A stretch of 64,000 nucleotides of DNA from Klenkia soli. GTDB lineage: Bacteria > Actinomycetota > Actinomycetes > Mycobacteriales > Geodermatophilaceae. Made by a program: the position numbers and the translations under genes. Below, piece by piece: positions 1 to 12,824 of this stretch (positions within the stretch are counted from its first letter, which is position 1; the number at the start of each line of letters is the position of its first letter). The notes under the pieces are model-generated. The model did no database searches. It saw only the letters and a list, made by a program, of their open reading frames with translations, and was not told the origin of the DNA. The stretch is from positions 62,001 through 126,000 of the forward strand of contig NZ_FNIR01000007.1 of assembly GCF_900103975.1 (NCBI RefSeq), written 5' to 3'.

Positions 1-334
1 CGGTGCGGGCGCCGGCGATCGAGACGAAGGACCGCACACCGCGCTCGGCCAACCAGGGCAGCTCGTCGGCGAGCAGGCCATCGATGCCCGGCCCCTGCAG
101 CCCGATGGAGTTGATCATGCCGCTGGGGGTCTCGGCCATGCGCGGCGTGGCCCGGCCCGACCGCGGGCGCAGCTGCACCGACTTGGTGACGACGGCCCCG
201 ATCGACGTCAGGTCGAAGAAGGGGTCGAGCTCGCGGCCGAAGGACGAGCAGCCCGACGCGGTGAGCACGGGGCTGACCACGGGGACCCCGCCGATCGAGG
301 CCTGCATGTCGACGCTGGGCACCACCTCGGTCAC
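1..334 (-). CDS. pyrD: Dihydroorotate dehydrogenase, class 1B catalytic subunit (partial)
   Basis: The first about 111 codons are present; the gene runs off the left edge. The product oxidises dihydroorotate to orotate, the fourth step of UMP synthesis. The N-terminus reads as a class 1 FMN-binding TIM barrel: a short lead, then LTASGCSSFG, VTKSVQL, and a GMINSIGLQGPG segment typical of family 1 enzymes. The start is GTG at 334, which shares GTGA with the pyrK stop, so the two are translationally coupled. Position directly after pyrK indicates the NAD-dependent heteromeric PyrD(B)-PyrK enzyme rather than the membrane-bound class 2 form used by mycobacteria. The active-site base lies outside the window. 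Confidence 0.9.
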   Translation of the reverse strand, partial: MTEVVPSVDMQASIGGVPVVSPVLTASGCSSFGRELDPFFDLTSIGAVVTKSVQLRPRSGRATPRMAETPSGMINSIGLQGPGIDGLLADELPWLAERGVRSFVSIAGART

Positions 335-1307
335 GGTGTCTCCCCCTCGACGGCCGGGGTGTGCGACAGCGTCATCGCGTCGGCGCCCACCAGGTCCGGC
401 GGCAGCGTGCCGACGTCGGCGAACCGCACGCGGTCACCGGCGAACACCGGCCCCTCGACGCAGGAGCGGGCGAACCGGGACCGGCCATCGGCGCCGACCA
501 CCGGCAGCACGCAGGTCATGCAGACCCCCACGCCGCAGGCCATCGACTCCTCCACGGCCACCCAGGAGGGCACGCCGCGGTCGGTGGCCAGCTTGGCGAC
601 GGCGGCCAGCATCGGCATCGGCCCGCAGGCGTACACGGCCCCGGCGCCGCTGACCAGGTCGGCGACCGGCCCGGTCACCCGCCCCGGCCGGCCGGCGCTG
701 CCGTCGTCGGTGGTGACCACGAACGGTGCGGCGACCGCGGCGAGGTCGTCGACCGAGCACAGCCGGGCGGCGTCGCCGGCACCCACGACGGCGGCCACCT
801 CGTGGCCGCGCGAGCGCAGCAGGCCGCCCAGACCGACCAGCGCCGCGGCACCGTAGCCGCCGCCGACCAGCAGCGTGGGCGTGCCCTCGGGCGGCAGCGG
901 GAACGGGCGGCCCAGCGGACCCACCACGTCGACCTCGTCGCCGGGGCGCAGCCCGGCCAGCCAGGTGGACCCGGCGGCCCGGGCGCTCACCACGACCGAG
1001 AAGCGACCGTCGCCCACCCCGGCGATCGCGATGGACCGGCGCAGCAGCATCGCCGAGGTCGGCCCGCCCACCGCGAACGCGACGAACTGGCCCGGCTGGG
1101 CCACCTGGGCGATGTCGGGGGCCTCCAGGGTCAGCTCGGTGTAGGCGCTGACCGGTCGGGAACCCACGACCACGGCCAGACCCTGCACCGGCGGGTGCTC
1201 GGCCGGCGGCGCCGGCTGCCCCAGCGGCTCGGTGCGCGACCCCGGCACCGGAGGGAGCACCCGGTCGCCGGAGGGCAGCTGCACCATGCGGGTGGCGCCG
1301 TCCTCGG

Positions 1308-1311
<4 letters not shown>
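331..1311 (-). CDS. pyrK: Dihydroorotate dehydrogenase electron transfer subunit
   Basis: A 326-residue FAD and 2Fe-2S protein that passes electrons from PyrD to NAD+. A ferredoxin-reductase-like FAD domain (RRSIAIAG near residue 91) is followed by a nucleotide-binding part with LLVGGGYG and YACGPMPML. The C-terminal cluster motif has cysteines at about 259, 264, 267 and 284 (spacing C-x4-C-x2-C-x16-C), as in PyrK. The GTG start at 1311 overlaps the carB stop as GTGA. An upstream in-frame extension to 1455 is only the shadow of carB. The N-terminus is about 40 residues longer than typical PyrK and Pro-rich, so an internal start is possible. Confidence 0.93.
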
Positions 1312-4617
<3,306 letters not shown>

Positions 4618-4631
<14 letters not shown>

Positions 4632-5733
4632 GGTTGTCCTCCATCAGGTCCACGAAGCGCTGGAAGAGCGGGGCGGCGTCGTGCGGGCCGGCGGCGGCCT
4701 CGGGGTGGAACTGGACGCTGAACGCCGGGACGTCGAGGCAGCGCAGGCCCTCGACGACCTGGTCGTTGAGCCCGACGTGGCTGACCTCGACCCGCCCGTA
4801 GGGGGTGTCGGTGGCGCGGTCGAGCAGGGCGTCGACGGCGAAGCCGTGGTTCTGGCTGGTCACCCGCACCGAGTCGGTGACCCGGTCGAGCACCGGCTGG
4901 TTCAGCCCGCGGTGGCCGAAGGGCAGCTTGTAGGTGCCCAGACCCAGCGCCCGGCCCAGGATCTGGTTGCCGAAGCAGATGCCGAACAGCGGCCGGCGGG
5001 CGTCGAGCACGCCCTTGACCGCGTCCACCGCGTAGTCGCTGGCCGCGGGGTCACCCGGGCCGTTGGACAGGAACACCCCGTCGGGCCCGGCGGCCAGCAG
5101 CTCGGCCGCGGTGGCCGTGGCCGGGAGCACGTGCGTCTCGACCCCGAGCTCGGCCAGGTGCCGCGGGGTGGCCGCCTTGATGCCCAGGTCGAGCGCGGAG
5201 ATCGTGTACCGCTTCTCCCCCACCGCCGGGACGACGTACGCCGCCTCGGTGGTGACCTCGGGCGCCAGGTCGGCACCGCTCATCGAGGGCGCGGCCAGCA
5301 CCCGGGCCAGCAGCGCGTCGGCGTCGAGCACCTCGGTGGAGATGCCCACCCGCATGGCGCCGCGGTCTCGGAGGTGCCGGGTGAGCGCCCGGGTGTCGAC
5401 CCCGCTGATGCCCACCACGCCGTGGGCGACGAGCTCGGCGTCCAGGGTGCCGGTGGAGCGCCAGTTGGCCGGGCGGCGGGCCGGGTCGCGGACCACGAAG
5501 CCCGCCACCCAGATGCGTCGGGACTCGTCGTCCTCGTCGTTGACCCCGGTGTTGCCGATGTGCGGGGCCGTCATCACCACCACCTGCCGGTGGTAGCTGG
5601 GGTCGGTCAGCGTCTCCTGGTAGCCGGTCATCCCGGTGGAGAACACCGCCTCGCCGACCGTCGTCCCGGTGGCCCCGTAGGACTCCCCCCGGAACGCGCG
5701 GCCGTCCTCGAGCACGAGCAGCGCTTCACTCAC
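4618..5733 (-). CDS. carA: Carbamoyl-phosphate synthase small (glutaminase) subunit
   Basis: A 371-residue class I glutamine amidotransferase that hydrolyses glutamine and channels ammonia to CarB. The N-terminal CPSase_sm domain ([14 protein letters not shown]) precedes a GATase domain with the nucleophile Cys in [11 protein letters not shown] and the His/Glu pair in SVQFHPEA. The start is GTG at 5733, forming GTGA with the pyrC stop; open frame further upstream runs antisense-like through pyrC and is rejected. The mycobacterial operon has a small membrane-protein gene between pyrC and carA; here there is none. Confidence 0.97.
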
Positions 5734-7013
5734 TTCTGGACCTTCCCGTCGAGGACCGACAGTTCTCCGCGCAGCAGCGTGTGCACGACGCGTGCGGGCA
5801 GCTCGCGACCGGCGTAGGGGCTGTTGCGGCTCTTGCTGGCCAGCGCGGCCGGGTCGACGACCGCACGTGCCCCCGGGTCCACGAGGACCAGGTTCGCCGG
5901 CTCGCCGACGGCGATCGGCCGGCCCTGGTGCTCCAGCCGGCCGATCTGCGCCGGCCGCACCGACATGCGGTCGGCCACCTCGCGCCAGGTCAGCAGCCCG
6001 GTCTCGACCATCGTGTCGACGACCACCGAGAGCGCCTGCTCCAGCCCGAGCATCCCCGGCCGGGCCGCGGACCACTCGCACTCCTTGTCCTCGCCGGCGT
6101 GCGGGGCGTGGTCGGTGGCGACGGCGTCGATCGTCCCGTCGGCCAGCCCGGCGCGCAGCGCTGCGACGTCCTCGGCGGTGCGCAGCGGCGGGTTGACCTT
6201 GAACGTCGCGTCGTAGCCCTCGGCCTGGGCGTCGGTGAGCAGCAGGTGGTGCGGGGTGACCTCGGCGGTGACCTGCACACCGCGGGACTTGGCCCAGCGG
6301 ATCAGCTCGACCGAGCCGGCGGTGGACACGTGGCAGACGTGCAACCGGGCGCCGACGTGCTCGGCCAGCAGCACGTCGCGGGCGATGATCGCCTCCTCGG
6401 CGACCGCGGGCCAGCCCGTCAGGCCCAGCCGGGCCGAGCGCTCGCCCTCGTGCATCTGGGCGCCCACGGTCAGCCGGGGCTCCTCGGCGTGCTGGGCGAC
6501 GACGCCGTCCAGGGCCTTCACGTACTCCAGCGCCCGGCGCATGAGCGCGGGGTCCGAGACGCACTTCCCGTCGTCGGAGAACACCCGCACCCGGGCCGCG
6601 CTGTCGGCCATCGCGCCGAGCTCGGCGAGCCGCTCGCCGGCCAGGCCGACGGTGACCGCGCCGACCGGGACGACGTCGACCAGCCCGGCGTCGTGGCCCA
6701 GCCGCCAGACCTGCTCGACCACGCCCGCGGTGTCGGCCACGGGGTCGGTGTTGGCCATGGCGTGCACGGCGGTGTAGCCGCCCAGCGCCGCGGCCCGCGA
6801 ACCGGTGAGCACCGTCTCGGTGTCCTCGCGGCCGGGTTCGCGCAGGTGGGTGTGCAGGTCGACCAGGCCGGGCAGCAGCACCAGCCCGGTGGCGTCGATC
6901 GTCTCGGCCGTGGTCGACAGGTCCGCGCCGATCGCCGCGATCACCCCGTCGGACACCAGGAGGTCGACGGCGTCCTCGCCGTAGGGGCGGACGCCCTTCA
7001 GGAGCAGGGTCAC
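5730..7013 (-). CDS. pyrC: Dihydroorotase
   Basis: A 427-residue amidohydrolase that cyclises carbamoyl aspartate to dihydroorotate. The zinc motif [10 protein letters not shown] lies at about residues 53-62. Further metal and substrate residues fit [14 protein letters not shown] and VATDHAPH. This is the class I type usually found beside aspartate transcarbamoylase. The stop overlaps carA (GTGA), and the ATG overlaps the pyrB stop (ATGA). The two enzymes may associate, as in other bacteria with this pair; that is an inference. Confidence 0.96.
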   Translation of the reverse strand: MTLLLKGVRPYGEDAVDLLVSDGVIAAIGADLSTTAETIDATGLVLLPGLVDLHTHLREPGREDTETVLTGSRAAALGGYTAVHAMANTDPVADTAGVVEQVWRLGHDAGLVDVVPVGAVTVGLAGERLAELGAMADSAARVRVFSDDGKCVSDPALMRRALEYVKALDGVVAQHAEEPRLTVGAQMHEGERSARLGLTGWPAVAEEAIIARDVLLAEHVGARLHVCHVSTAGSVELIRWAKSRGVQVTAEVTPHHLLLTDAQAEGYDATFKVNPPLRTAEDVAALRAGLADGTIDAVATDHAPHAGEDKECEWSAARPGMLGLEQALSVVVDTMVETGLLTWREVADRMSVRPAQIGRLEHQGRPIAVGEPANLVLVDPGARAVVDPAALASKSRNSPYAGRELPARVVHTLLRGELSVLDGKVQK

Positions 7014-7927
7014 GCGTTTCCTCCGAGCAGCAGGTACAGGACGGCCATGCGCACGCTGACGCCGTTGCCGACCTGCTCGACGATGGTGGAGCGGGGTGAG
7101 TCGGCGACGTCGGCGGCGATCTCCATGCCGCGGTTCATCGGGCCGGGGTGCATCACGATGGCGTCGTCGGGCAGCTTCGCCATGCGGTCGGCGTCCAGGC
7201 CGTAGCGGCGGCTGTACTCCCGGGCCGAGGGGAAGAACGACGCGTTCATCCGCTCGGCCTGCACGCGCAGCATCATCACGACGTCCGCGGTGGGCAGGAC
7301 GGCGTCCAGGTCGTAGGAGACCTCCACCGGCCAGGAGCCGACACCGACCGGCAGCAGCGTGGGCGGGGCCACCAGGGTCACCTCGGCGCCCAGCGTGTGC
7401 AGCAGCCGCACGTTCGAGCGGGCCACCCGGCTGTGCAGCACGTCGCCGGTGATCACCACGCGCACGCCCTCGAGCCGGCCCAGCCGCTTGCGGATCGTGT
7501 AGGCGTCCAGCAGCGCCTGGGTGGGGTGCTCGTGGGTGCCGTCGCCGGCGTTCACCACGCTGCCCTGCACCCAGGTCGCCAGCCGGTGCGGCGCACCGGA
7601 GGACCCGTGCCGGACGACGATGCCGTCGGCGCCCATGGCCTCCAGGGTCAGCGCGGTGTCCTTGAGGCTCTCGCCCTTGGACACGCTGGAGCCCTTGGCG
7701 GAGAAGTTGATGACGTCGGCGCTCAACCGCTTGGCGGCCAGCTCGAAGCTGATCCGGGTGCGGGTGGAGTCCTCGAAGAACAGGTTGACCACCGTGCGGC
7801 CGCGCAGCGTGGGCAGCTTCTTGACCTCGCGGCCGGCCAGCGCGGACTCGATCTGGGCCGCGGTGTCCAGGACCGACGTGGCGTCGGCGAGGTCGAGGTC
7901 GGCGGCCTCCAGCAGGTGCCTACGCAT
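7010..7927 (-). CDS. pyrB: Aspartate carbamoyltransferase catalytic subunit
   Basis: A 305-residue transcarbamoylase joining aspartate and carbamoyl phosphate. The carbamoyl-phosphate loop [11 protein letters not shown] is intact near residue 52, and [12 protein letters not shown] and [12 protein letters not shown] are the expected downstream motifs. No pyrI-like regulatory subunit gene is adjacent, as usual in actinobacteria. The ATG at 7927 lies 8 nt inside pyrR, so translation is probably coupled and PyrR-mediated repression at the leader would extend to it. Confidence 0.97.
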   Translation of the reverse strand: MRRHLLEAADLDLADATSVLDTAAQIESALAGREVKKLPTLRGRTVVNLFFEDSTRTRISFELAAKRLSADVINFSAKGSSVSKGESLKDTALTLEAMGADGIVVRHGSSGAPHRLATWVQGSVVNAGDGTHEHPTQALLDAYTIRKRLGRLEGVRVVITGDVLHSRVARSNVRLLHTLGAEVTLVAPPTLLPVGVGSWPVEVSYDLDAVLPTADVVMMLRVQAERMNASFFPSAREYSRRYGLDADRMAKLPDDAIVMHPGPMNRGMEIAADVADSPRSTIVEQVGNGVSVRMAVLYLLLGGNA

Positions 7928-8477
7928 CGGTGATGGTCACCCCGTCCTCGCCGTCGACCTCGGCCAGCCGCACCTTGACCTGCTGGTTGCGGGAGGTCGG
8001 CACGTTCTTGCCCACGAAGTCGGCCTTGATCGGCAGCTCGCGGTGGCCGCGGTCGACCAGCACCGCCAGCTGGACGGCCCGGGGACGGCCGACGTCGCGC
8101 AGACCGTCCAGGGCCGCCCGGACCGAGCGACCGGAGAACAGCACGTCGTCGACGAGCACCACGAGCCGGCCGTCGACACCGGCCTCGGGCAACCGGGTCT
8201 CCTCGAGCGCGCGGACGCCCCGGGTGCGCAGGTCGTCGCGGTAGAGGGTGATGTCGACGGTGCCGACGTCGACCGCGGTACCGGTGAAGGCCTCGATCCG
8301 GGCGGCGAGGCGGCGGGCCAGCGGGGCACCGCGGGTGGGGATGCCGACCAGGACCAGGTCGGCCAGGCCGTCACCGGCGGTGGTCGAGCTCGCCGCCCGC
8401 TCGATCAGCTGGTGGGCCATCCGGTCCACCACACGGGTGACGTCGTCGGCGGTGAGCAGCGCAGGGTTCGGTGGCAC
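7920..8477 (-). CDS. pyrR: Bifunctional pyr operon regulator / uracil phosphoribosyltransferase
   Basis: A 185-residue type I phosphoribosyltransferase-fold protein. In known PyrR proteins it senses UMP and binds pyr mRNA leaders; many also make UMP from uracil and PRPP. The PRPP loop is [12 protein letters not shown], and the N-terminal IPTRGAPLA motif is present. The GTG start at 8477 has a good AAGGAGG ribosome binding site at 8488-8494. The gene heads the operon, directly behind a hairpin matching the PyrR recognition loop, which suggests autoregulation by translational repression as described for mycobacteria. Confidence 0.96.
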   Translation of the reverse strand: MPPNPALLTADDVTRVVDRMAHQLIERAASSTTAGDGLADLVLVGIPTRGAPLARRLAARIEAFTGTAVDVGTVDITLYRDDLRTRGVRALEETRLPEAGVDGRLVVLVDDVLFSGRSVRAALDGLRDVGRPRAVQLAVLVDRGHRELPIKADFVGKNVPTSRNQQVKVRLAEVDGEDGVTITDA

Positions 8478-8487
8478 GGCCAGCAGG

Positions 8488-8513
8488 CCTCCTTCCCCGC
8501 CTCACAGGACGGG
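8488..8513 (-). promoter_or_regulatory. PyrR-binding hairpin overlapping the pyr operon ribosome binding site region
   Basis: On the minus strand the leader reads CCCG-U-CC-UGUGA-GG-CGGG at 8513-8496: a stem with a bulged U and a 5-nt loop. It is followed within 2 nt by AAGGAGG (8494-8488). The segment UCCUGUGAGGC matches the PyrR recognition consensus UCCNGNGAGGY. Since the hairpin abuts the Shine-Dalgarno sequence and no attenuator terminator is seen, the expected mechanism is block of ribosome loading rather than transcription attenuation. Confidence 0.75.
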
Positions 8514-8543
8514 TCGTTAAAGGAGTGGGATGGACTGCCCCAG

Positions 8544-8549
8544 ACGCTA
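8544..8549 (-). promoter_or_regulatory. Putative -10 element of the pyr operon promoter
   Basis: The minus-strand hexamer TAGCGT recurs as a likely -10 in this window (also before rarA and the LemA-like gene). It would start transcription near 8536 and give a leader of roughly 60 nt containing the whole PyrR hairpin. No convincing -35 is visible. Confidence 0.4.
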
Positions 8550-8630
8550 GCGCACGGCCCGTTGTGACCTGCATCGGCGCGATCTCACCCGACCGGGGTG
8601 CTCGACGTGCTGCACACCACCGATACCGAG

Positions 8631-8636
8631 TACTCT
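8631..8636 (+). promoter_or_regulatory. Putative -10 element of bldD
   Basis: TACTCT lies 49 nt before the bldD ATG and fits TANNNT. The region between it and the start codon holds TCACC (8640-8644) and AGTGA (8671-8675), which resemble BldD half-sites, so autoregulation is conceivable. The spacing is unlike a canonical compact box, so this is weak evidence. Confidence 0.3.
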
Positions 8637-8685
8637 CCGTCACCAGCAGGAGCCGCATCCGACGACACTGAGTGAGCAGGACACG

Positions 8686-9228
8686 ATGAGCACCGACTAC
8701 TCCCGAGCGCTGGGCGCTCGCCTCCGGGCGATCCGGAACCAGCAGGGTCTCTCGCTGCAGGGTGTCGAGGACAAGTCGCACGGCCGCTGGAAGGCCGTCG
8801 TGGTCGGCTCCTACGAGCGCGGCGACCGCGCCGTGACCGTGCAGCGGCTCTCCGAGCTCGCCGTGTTCTACGGGGTGCCGGTCGCCGAGCTGCTGCCCGA
8901 CCCGCGGCCCAGCTCCGCCATCACCAAGTCCACCAAGATCGTGCTGAACCTGGAGTCGCTGGGCTCCCTGCCCGCCGACGAGGCCGGCCCGCTGGCCCGC
9001 TACGCCTCGACCATCCAGGCGCAGCGGCACGACTACAACGGCAAGGTGCTGTCGATCCGCACCGAGGACCTCAAGTCGCTGGCGATCATCTACGACATGA
9101 GCCCCGACGAGCTGACCACCCGGTTGATCGAGTGGGGCGTGCTCTCGCCCGGCGCCGACGGCAGCATCTACGCCGACGAGGAGCTCGACGACGCCGACTG
9201 GGGCGACCGCCGCCGCAACCCGCGCTGA
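8686..9228 (+). CDS. bldD: Developmental transcription regulator BldD
   Basis: A 180-residue protein strongly resembling Streptomyces BldD, the master repressor of development that dimerises around tetrameric cyclic di-GMP. The N-terminal XRE-type helix-turn-helix (about residues 8-65) contains LGARLRAIRNQQGLSLQGVE and RWKAVVVGSYERGDRAVTVQ. The C-terminal domain keeps RYASTIQAQRHDYNGKVLSI and the c-di-GMP signature R-x-D-x8-R-x2-D as RHD...RTED. The C-terminal tail is acidic and longer than in Streptomyces. The ATG at 8686 has GCAGGA 5 nt upstream. It is divergent from the pyr operon and transcribed alone into a strong terminator. Confidence 0.96.
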   Translation: MSTDYSRALGARLRAIRNQQGLSLQGVEDKSHGRWKAVVVGSYERGDRAVTVQRLSELAVFYGVPVAELLPDPRPSSAITKSTKIVLNLESLGSLPADEAGPLARYASTIQAQRHDYNGKVLSIRTEDLKSLAIIYDMSPDELTTRLIEWGVLSPGADGSIYADEELDDADWGDRRRNPR

Positions 9229-9232
9229 ACGA

Positions 9233-9280
9233 CGACGACGAAGGGCCCCTCCCGCACGCGGGAGGGGCCCTTCGTCGTCG
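9233..9280. terminator. Bidirectional intrinsic-type terminator between bldD and nusB
   Basis: A perfect 22-bp inverted repeat (9233-9254 and 9259-9280) with a 4-nt loop lies between two convergent genes. There is no T-tract, as is usual in GC-rich actinobacteria. It starts 4 nt after the bldD stop and ends 4 nt before the nusB stop. Confidence 0.88.
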
Positions 9281-9283
9281 GTG

Positions 9284-9691
9284 TCAGACCGTGGGGATCT
9301 GCGCCTGGAGGATGCCGCCGAGGACGCCGTTGACGTAGGCCGCGGAGTCGTCGGTGGACAGGCTCTTCGCCAGCTCGACGGCCTCGTCGATCACGACCGC
9401 GTCGGGGACGTCGTCGACCCACAGCAGCTCGAACACCGCCATGCGCAGGATCGCGCGGTCGACGTCGGGCAGCCGGTCCAGCGACCAGCCCTGGGCGTGC
9501 TCGCCGATCAGCCGGTCGATGTCGCCCGCGTGCTCGACCGCGCCCTCGACCAACCGCACGGTGTGCTCGCCGATCGGCGGGTGGCCGTCGGCGACCCGCT
9601 CGCGGAGCAGCGGCAGGACGTCACCGCCGCGCAGGTCGGCCTCGTAGAGGACGTCGACCGCGCGCTTGCGCGCCTTGGAACGGGCGGCCAC
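9284..9691 (-). CDS. nusB: Transcription antitermination factor NusB
   Basis: A 135-residue all-helical protein that binds boxA RNA with S10 during rRNA antitermination. It matches the NusB family over its full length: basic ARSKARKRAVDVLYEADLRG at the N-terminus and the RAILRMAVFELL and DEAVELAKSLSTDDSAAYVN segments toward the C-terminus. The GTG start at 9691 lies 3 nt after the efp stop. It is the last gene of the aro-efp-nusB run, a conserved actinobacterial order. Confidence 0.95.
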   Translation of the reverse strand: MAARSKARKRAVDVLYEADLRGGDVLPLLRERVADGHPPIGEHTVRLVEGAVEHAGDIDRLIGEHAQGWSLDRLPDVDRAILRMAVFELLWVDDVPDAVVIDEAVELAKSLSTDDSAAYVNGVLGGILQAQIPTV

Positions 9692-9694
9692 GTG

Positions 9695-10255
9695 CTAGCT
9701 GACCCGGCCGAGGTACCGGCCGTCGCGGGTGTCGACCTTCAGCTTCTCGCCGGTGGTGATGAACAGCGGCACCTGGATCTCGGCGCCGGTCTCGAGCGTG
9801 GCGGGCTTGGTGCCGCCGGTGGAGCGGTCGCCCTGCAGGCCCGGGTCGGTGTGGGCCACGACGAGCTCCATGGAGACCGGCAGCTCGACGAACAGCGGGA
9901 CGCCGTCGTGCACGGCGACCATGGCCTCGGTGTTCTCCAGCAGGTAGTTCGCGGCGTCGCCGACGGTCTGCTCGGACACCGGGATCTGGTCGAAGGTGTC
10001 GCCGTCCATGAAGACGAAGTCGGCGCCGTCCTTGTACAGGTAGGTCATGTTCCGCTTGTCCACGGTCGCGGTCTCGACCTTGAGCCCGGCGTTGAAGGTC
10101 TTGTCGACGACCTTGCCGCTGAGCACGTTCTTCAGGGTGGTGCGCACGAACGCGCCGCCCTTGCCCGGCTTCACGTGCTGGAAGTCGGTCACGGTCCACA
10201 GCTGACCGTCCAGCTTGAGGACGATGCCGTTCTTGAGGTCGTTGGTGGTAGCCAT
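9695..10255 (-). CDS. efp: Translation elongation factor P
   Basis: A 186-residue three-domain factor that rescues ribosomes stalled at polyproline. The tip of domain I reads KPGKGGAF with lysine at residue 32. I saw no epmA, epmB or earP nearby, consistent with the unmodified-lysine EF-P described in actinobacteria. The C-terminal signature [19 protein letters not shown] is present. The ATG directly abuts the TAG stop of the preceding peptidase gene (TAGATG), so the two are cotranscribed. Confidence 0.97.
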   Translation of the reverse strand: MATTNDLKNGIVLKLDGQLWTVTDFQHVKPGKGGAFVRTTLKNVLSGKVVDKTFNAGLKVETATVDKRNMTYLYKDGADFVFMDGDTFDQIPVSEQTVGDAANYLLENTEAMVAVHDGVPLFVELPVSMELVVAHTDPGLQGDRSTGGTKPATLETGAEIQVPLFITTGEKLKVDTRDGRYLGRVS

Positions 10256-11323
10256 CTAGAGAACCAGCAGTTCCTTGCTCGTGAGGGTCAACAACTCGGG
10301 CTCGCCATCGGTCACGATCAGCGTGTCCTCGATCCGGACACCGCCGTGCCCGGGGAGGTACACCCCGGGTTCCACGGTGACGGCCATGCCAGCGGCCAGG
10401 GTACCTGCGCCCAGCGCCGAGATGCCCGGAGCCTCGTGGATCTCCAGGCCCACCCCGTGCCCGAGACCGTGGGTGAAGTGCTCGCCGTGCCCGGCCGCGG
10501 TGATCACGTCGCGGGAGGCGGCGTCGACCGCGGTGACCTCGACGCCGACGCCCAGCGCTGCGCGACCGGCCGCCTGCGCGGCCTGGACCAGCTCGTACAC
10601 CTCGGTCTGCCAGTCGGCGACGTGCCCGAGCACCAGGGTGCGGGTCATGTCCGAGTGGTAGCCGTCGACCGTGGCCCCGAAGTCGAGCTTGAGGAGGTCG
10701 CCCCCGCGCAGCTCGGTGCCGTCGGGCCGGTGGTGCGGGATCGCCGAGTTGGCGCCGGTGGCCACGATGGTCTCGAAGGACACGGCCTCGGCACCGAGGG
10801 CCAGCATGCGGGCGTCGAGCTCGCGGCCGACCTCGCGCTCGGTGCGGCCGGGCCGCAGGGCACCCTCGACCGCCAGCTCGGCCAGCGCCCGGTCGGCCAC
10901 GGCGCAGGCCCGGCGCAGCGCGTCGACCTCGTCGTCGTCCTTGACCGCGCGGAGCTCCTCGACGGCCCGCTGCACGCTCACCAGCTCGACCCCCGACGTG
11001 GCCTGCTCGAGGCCGCGCAGGCCGTCGACGGTGACCACGTGCGACTCGTAGCCCACCCGGCCAGTCGCCAGCCGGGCCAGCGCGGTGGCCGTGGCCCGGT
11101 CGACGAGCAGCTCGACGTCGGGCACCTGGGCGCCGGCCTGCGTGGTGTACCGGCCGTCGGTGCCGAGCACGTCGGCGCCGTCGGCCCGGACCAGCAGGGC
11201 CCCGTTCGACCCGGTGAACCCGGTCAGGTAGCGGACGTTGACCAGGTCGGTGACCAGGACGGCGTCCATGCCCCGACCGCCGATCGCGGCCCGGAGCCGG
11301 TCGCGGCGGCCGGCGTGGTCCAT
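10256..11323 (-). CDS. Xaa-Pro aminopeptidase/dipeptidase (M24 family)
   Basis: A 355-residue metallopeptidase with an N-terminal creatinase-like domain (to about residue 130) and a pita-bread catalytic domain. Dinuclear metal ligands are visible: two Asp in LDFGATVDGYHSDMTRT, His in FTHGLGHGVGLEIHEAPG, and two Glu in TVEPGVY and GVRIEDTLIV. Family members remove N-terminal residues before proline or cleave X-Pro dipeptides. The gene sits immediately before efp, the usual actinobacterial location (mycobacterial pepQ). The ATG at 11323 shares one base with the aroQ stop (TGATG). Confidence 0.93.
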   Translation of the reverse strand: MDHAGRRDRLRAAIGGRGMDAVLVTDLVNVRYLTGFTGSNGALLVRADGADVLGTDGRYTTQAGAQVPDVELLVDRATATALARLATGRVGYESHVVTVDGLRGLEQATSGVELVSVQRAVEELRAVKDDDEVDALRRACAVADRALAELAVEGALRPGRTEREVGRELDARMLALGAEAVSFETIVATGANSAIPHHRPDGTELRGGDLLKLDFGATVDGYHSDMTRTLVLGHVADWQTEVYELVQAAQAAGRAALGVGVEVTAVDAASRDVITAAGHGEHFTHGLGHGVGLEIHEAPGISALGAGTLAAGMAVTVEPGVYLPGHGGVRIEDTLIVTDGEPELLTLTSKELLVL

Positions 11324-11757
11324 CAGCGGACCCCGCGGTCGGCCAGGTACCGCAGCGCCGCCTCGTAGCCGAACACCCCGAGCCCGGCGACGACGCCGTC
11401 GGCCACCGCGGAGACGTAGGAGTGGTGCCGGAAGGGCTCGCGGGCGTGCACGTTGGTGATGTGCACCTCGACCACCGGCGCCTCGACCTGGGCCAGCGCG
11501 TCGCGCAGCACCACCGAGGTGTGGGTCCAGCCGGCCGCGTTGACGACCACGGCGGTGCCGGTGTCGGCGGCGTCGTGCACCCAGCCCAGCAGCTCGGCCT
11601 CGCTGTCGGTCTGGCGCACCGTGACGTCCTGCCCCAGCTCGGCGGCGACCGCCTCGATCCGGGCGACCAGGTCGGCGTAGGTGGTCGAGCCGTACTTCTC
11701 GGGCTCGCGGGTGCCCAGCCGACCCAGGTTCGCCCCGTTCAGGACCACGATGCTCAC
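11323..11757 (-). CDS. aroQ: 3-Dehydroquinate dehydratase, type II
   Basis: This 144-residue enzyme converts 3-dehydroquinate to 3-dehydroshikimate. Type II hallmarks are present: [18 protein letters not shown] at the N-terminus with the catalytic Tyr and lid Arg, then [16 protein letters not shown], and [17 protein letters not shown] with catalytic His and Arg. The GTG start at 11757 is fixed by the GTGA overlap with aroB. The family forms dodecamers. Confidence 0.96.
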   Translation of the reverse strand: MSIVVLNGANLGRLGTREPEKYGSTTYADLVARIEAVAAELGQDVTVRQTDSEAELLGWVHDAADTGTAVVVNAAGWTHTSVVLRDALAQVEAPVVEVHITNVHAREPFRHHSYVSAVADGVVAGLGVFGYEAALRYLADRGVR

Positions 11758-12824
11758 GGCGTTGCCTCCACTGCTGCCCAGGCCGTGCGCAGCCAGGCCT
11801 CGTCGGGGTCGGTCAGGATGCCCGGCGCGCCCAGGCCGTCGAGGACGACGAACCGCAGCGAGGCACCCCGGGACTTCTTGTCCACGGCCATCGTGGCGCG
11901 CAGCCGGTCGAAGTCGCCGGCGTAGGAGACCGGCAGCCCCATCGCGGCGACCAGCTCGCGGTGCCGGTCGGCGTCGGCCCGGGGCAGCCGGCCCGCGGCG
12001 ACGCCCAGCTCGGCGGCGAACACCAGGCCCACGGCCACGGCCTCGCCGTGCCGCCAGCCGAAGTGCTCGGCCTTCTCGATCGCGTGGCCCAGCGTGTGGC
12101 CGTAGTTGAGGAACTCGCGGCGGCCGGTGTCGTAGAGGTCCTCGCCCACCGCGTCGGCCTTGACCTGGACGGCCCGGGTGATCAGCTCGGTGGTCGACGT
12201 CCGCCCGGCGGGGTCGGCGGCGAGCAGGTCGAGGATCGCGCCGTCGGCGATGAAGCCGCACTTGACCACCTCGGCCAGCCCGGAGCGGAACTCGGCTGCG
12301 GGCAGGGCGTCGAGGGTCTCGGTGTCGACGAGCACGGCGACCGGCGGGTGGAAGGCGCCGACCAGGTTCTTGCCGGCCGCGGTGTTGATGCCGGTCTTGC
12401 CGCCGACGGCGGCGTCGACCATGCCCAGCAGGGTGGTGGGCACCTGCACGACCCGCACGCCGCGCAGCCAGGTCGCCGCGACGAACCCGGCCAGGTCGGT
12501 GACCGCTCCCCCGCCGACGCCGACCACGGCATCGGTGCGGGTGAACCCGAGACTGCCCAGCTGGGCCCAGAGCCCGGCGGCGACCTCGGCGGTCTTGGCC
12601 GCCTCGCCGTCGGGCACCACCAGCGCCTCCGCGGCCAGCCCCGCGCTCTGCAGCAGGGCGACCGCCTCGCCGGCGAGGGCTGCGGTGGAGGCGGTGTGCA
12701 CGACGGCCGCGCGGGTGGCGCCGGCGAGCACCGTCTGCGGGAGGAGGGCCAGCTCCTGCCGGGCGCCGGGGCCGACGACGACGTCGTAGGGCCGGTCGCC
12801 CGCGACGGGGACGCGGGTGCTCAT
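11754..12824 (-). CDS. aroB: 3-Dehydroquinate synthase
   Basis: This 356-residue NAD+ and zinc-dependent enzyme cyclises DAHP to 3-dehydroquinate. Motifs include [45 protein letters not shown] and [16 protein letters not shown], which supply the NAD and zinc ligands. The ATG at 12824 overlaps the aroK stop (ATGA). A longer upstream reading into aroK has no supporting start context. Order aroC-aroK-aroB-aroQ is as in other actinobacteria. Confidence 0.97.
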   Translation of the reverse strand: MSTRVPVAGDRPYDVVVGPGARQELALLPQTVLAGATRAAVVHTASTAALAGEAVALLQSAGLAAEALVVPDGEAAKTAEVAAGLWAQLGSLGFTRTDAVVGVGGGAVTDLAGFVAATWLRGVRVVQVPTTLLGMVDAAVGGKTGINTAAGKNLVGAFHPPVAVLVDTETLDALPAAEFRSGLAEVVKCGFIADGAILDLLAADPAGRTSTTELITRAVQVKADAVGEDLYDTGRREFLNYGHTLGHAIEKAEHFGWRHGEAVAVGLVFAAELGVAAGRLPRADADRHRELVAAMGLPVSYAGDFDRLRATMAVDKKSRGASLRFVVLDGLGAPGILTDPDEAWLRTAWAAVEATP

